A stretch of DNA of 6,278 nucleotides. It comes from Alphaproteobacteria bacterium. GTDB lineage: Bacteria; Pseudomonadota; Alphaproteobacteria; Rickettsiales; Rickettsiaceae. The DNA lies in NCBI GenBank assembly GCA_020630305.1, contig JAHDBQ010000054.1, positions 1 to 6,278 on the forward strand, in the 5' to 3' direction. Numbering within the stretch: the first letter of the stretch is position 1; every line of letters starts with the position of its first letter. Under the pieces are notes generated by a model. The model was not told where the DNA came from. It made no database searches and saw only the letters and a list, made by a program, of their open reading frames with translations. Position numbers and translations under genes: made by a program. Of this stretch, positions 6,244-6,278 are shown in pieces.

Positions 6244-6278
6244 TTAAGTTCAAAACAATATATAATATCCTTTTAAAC

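Noticed and set aside
1..6278. tRNA, rRNA, CRISPR array, complete insertion sequence or replication origin
   Set aside because: None was recognised: no cloverleaf-like segment, no regularly spaced repeats with spacers, no transposase frame with terminal inverted repeats, and no cluster of DnaA-type boxes.

Overview
The window looks like a piece of an AT-rich alphaproteobacterial genome, most likely order Rickettsiales and close to the Rickettsia-type lineages. The inference rests on protein wording: the citrate synthase, SecB and dCTP deaminase all carry long stretches that I recall as typical of Rickettsiaceae (for example the Dcd segment around [19 protein letters not shown]). Strongly AT-rich spacers, short operons and decayed gene fragments between intact genes fit that group too. 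No database search was possible, so the genus is left open.

Left part (1-2222, minus strand): citrate synthase gltA is followed after 12 nt by a short-chain dehydrogenase/reductase whose Shine-Dalgarno overlaps the gltA stop, so the two are probably co-transcribed. Middle part (2322-3537, minus strand): a dcd-secB operon has a plausible sigma70 promoter and ends in a strong hairpin-plus-T-run terminator that separates it from gltA. Dcd feeds pyrimidine deoxynucleotide synthesis and SecB is the export chaperone. A 508-nt AT-rich divergent spacer (3469-3976) follows. It holds a candidate extended -10 promoter far upstream of the porin, a 23-nt imperfect inverted repeat, and a 26-codon minus-strand scrap that resembles the H-loop end of an ABC ATPase.

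Right part: an intact outer-membrane porin gene (3977-5314, plus strand) with a clear signal peptide and its own strong terminator. The last ~880 bp has no intact gene. It contains a palindromic repeat-like element (5666-5724) and, on the minus strand, two adjacent decayed reading frames. One (5804-6128) becomes a coherent 107-residue acidic-tailed protein if three single-base indels are undone. The tail of the other (6130-6243) stops 1 nt before that gene's start. They look like the remains of a tightly packed operon, possibly from a mobile element, but I do not recognise the family.

The intact genes are housekeeping: TCA-cycle entry, dNTP supply, protein export and an outer-membrane channel that would itself need the Sec route. 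I see no complete novel system. The most noteworthy material is the decayed region at the right end and the structured porin upstream region.
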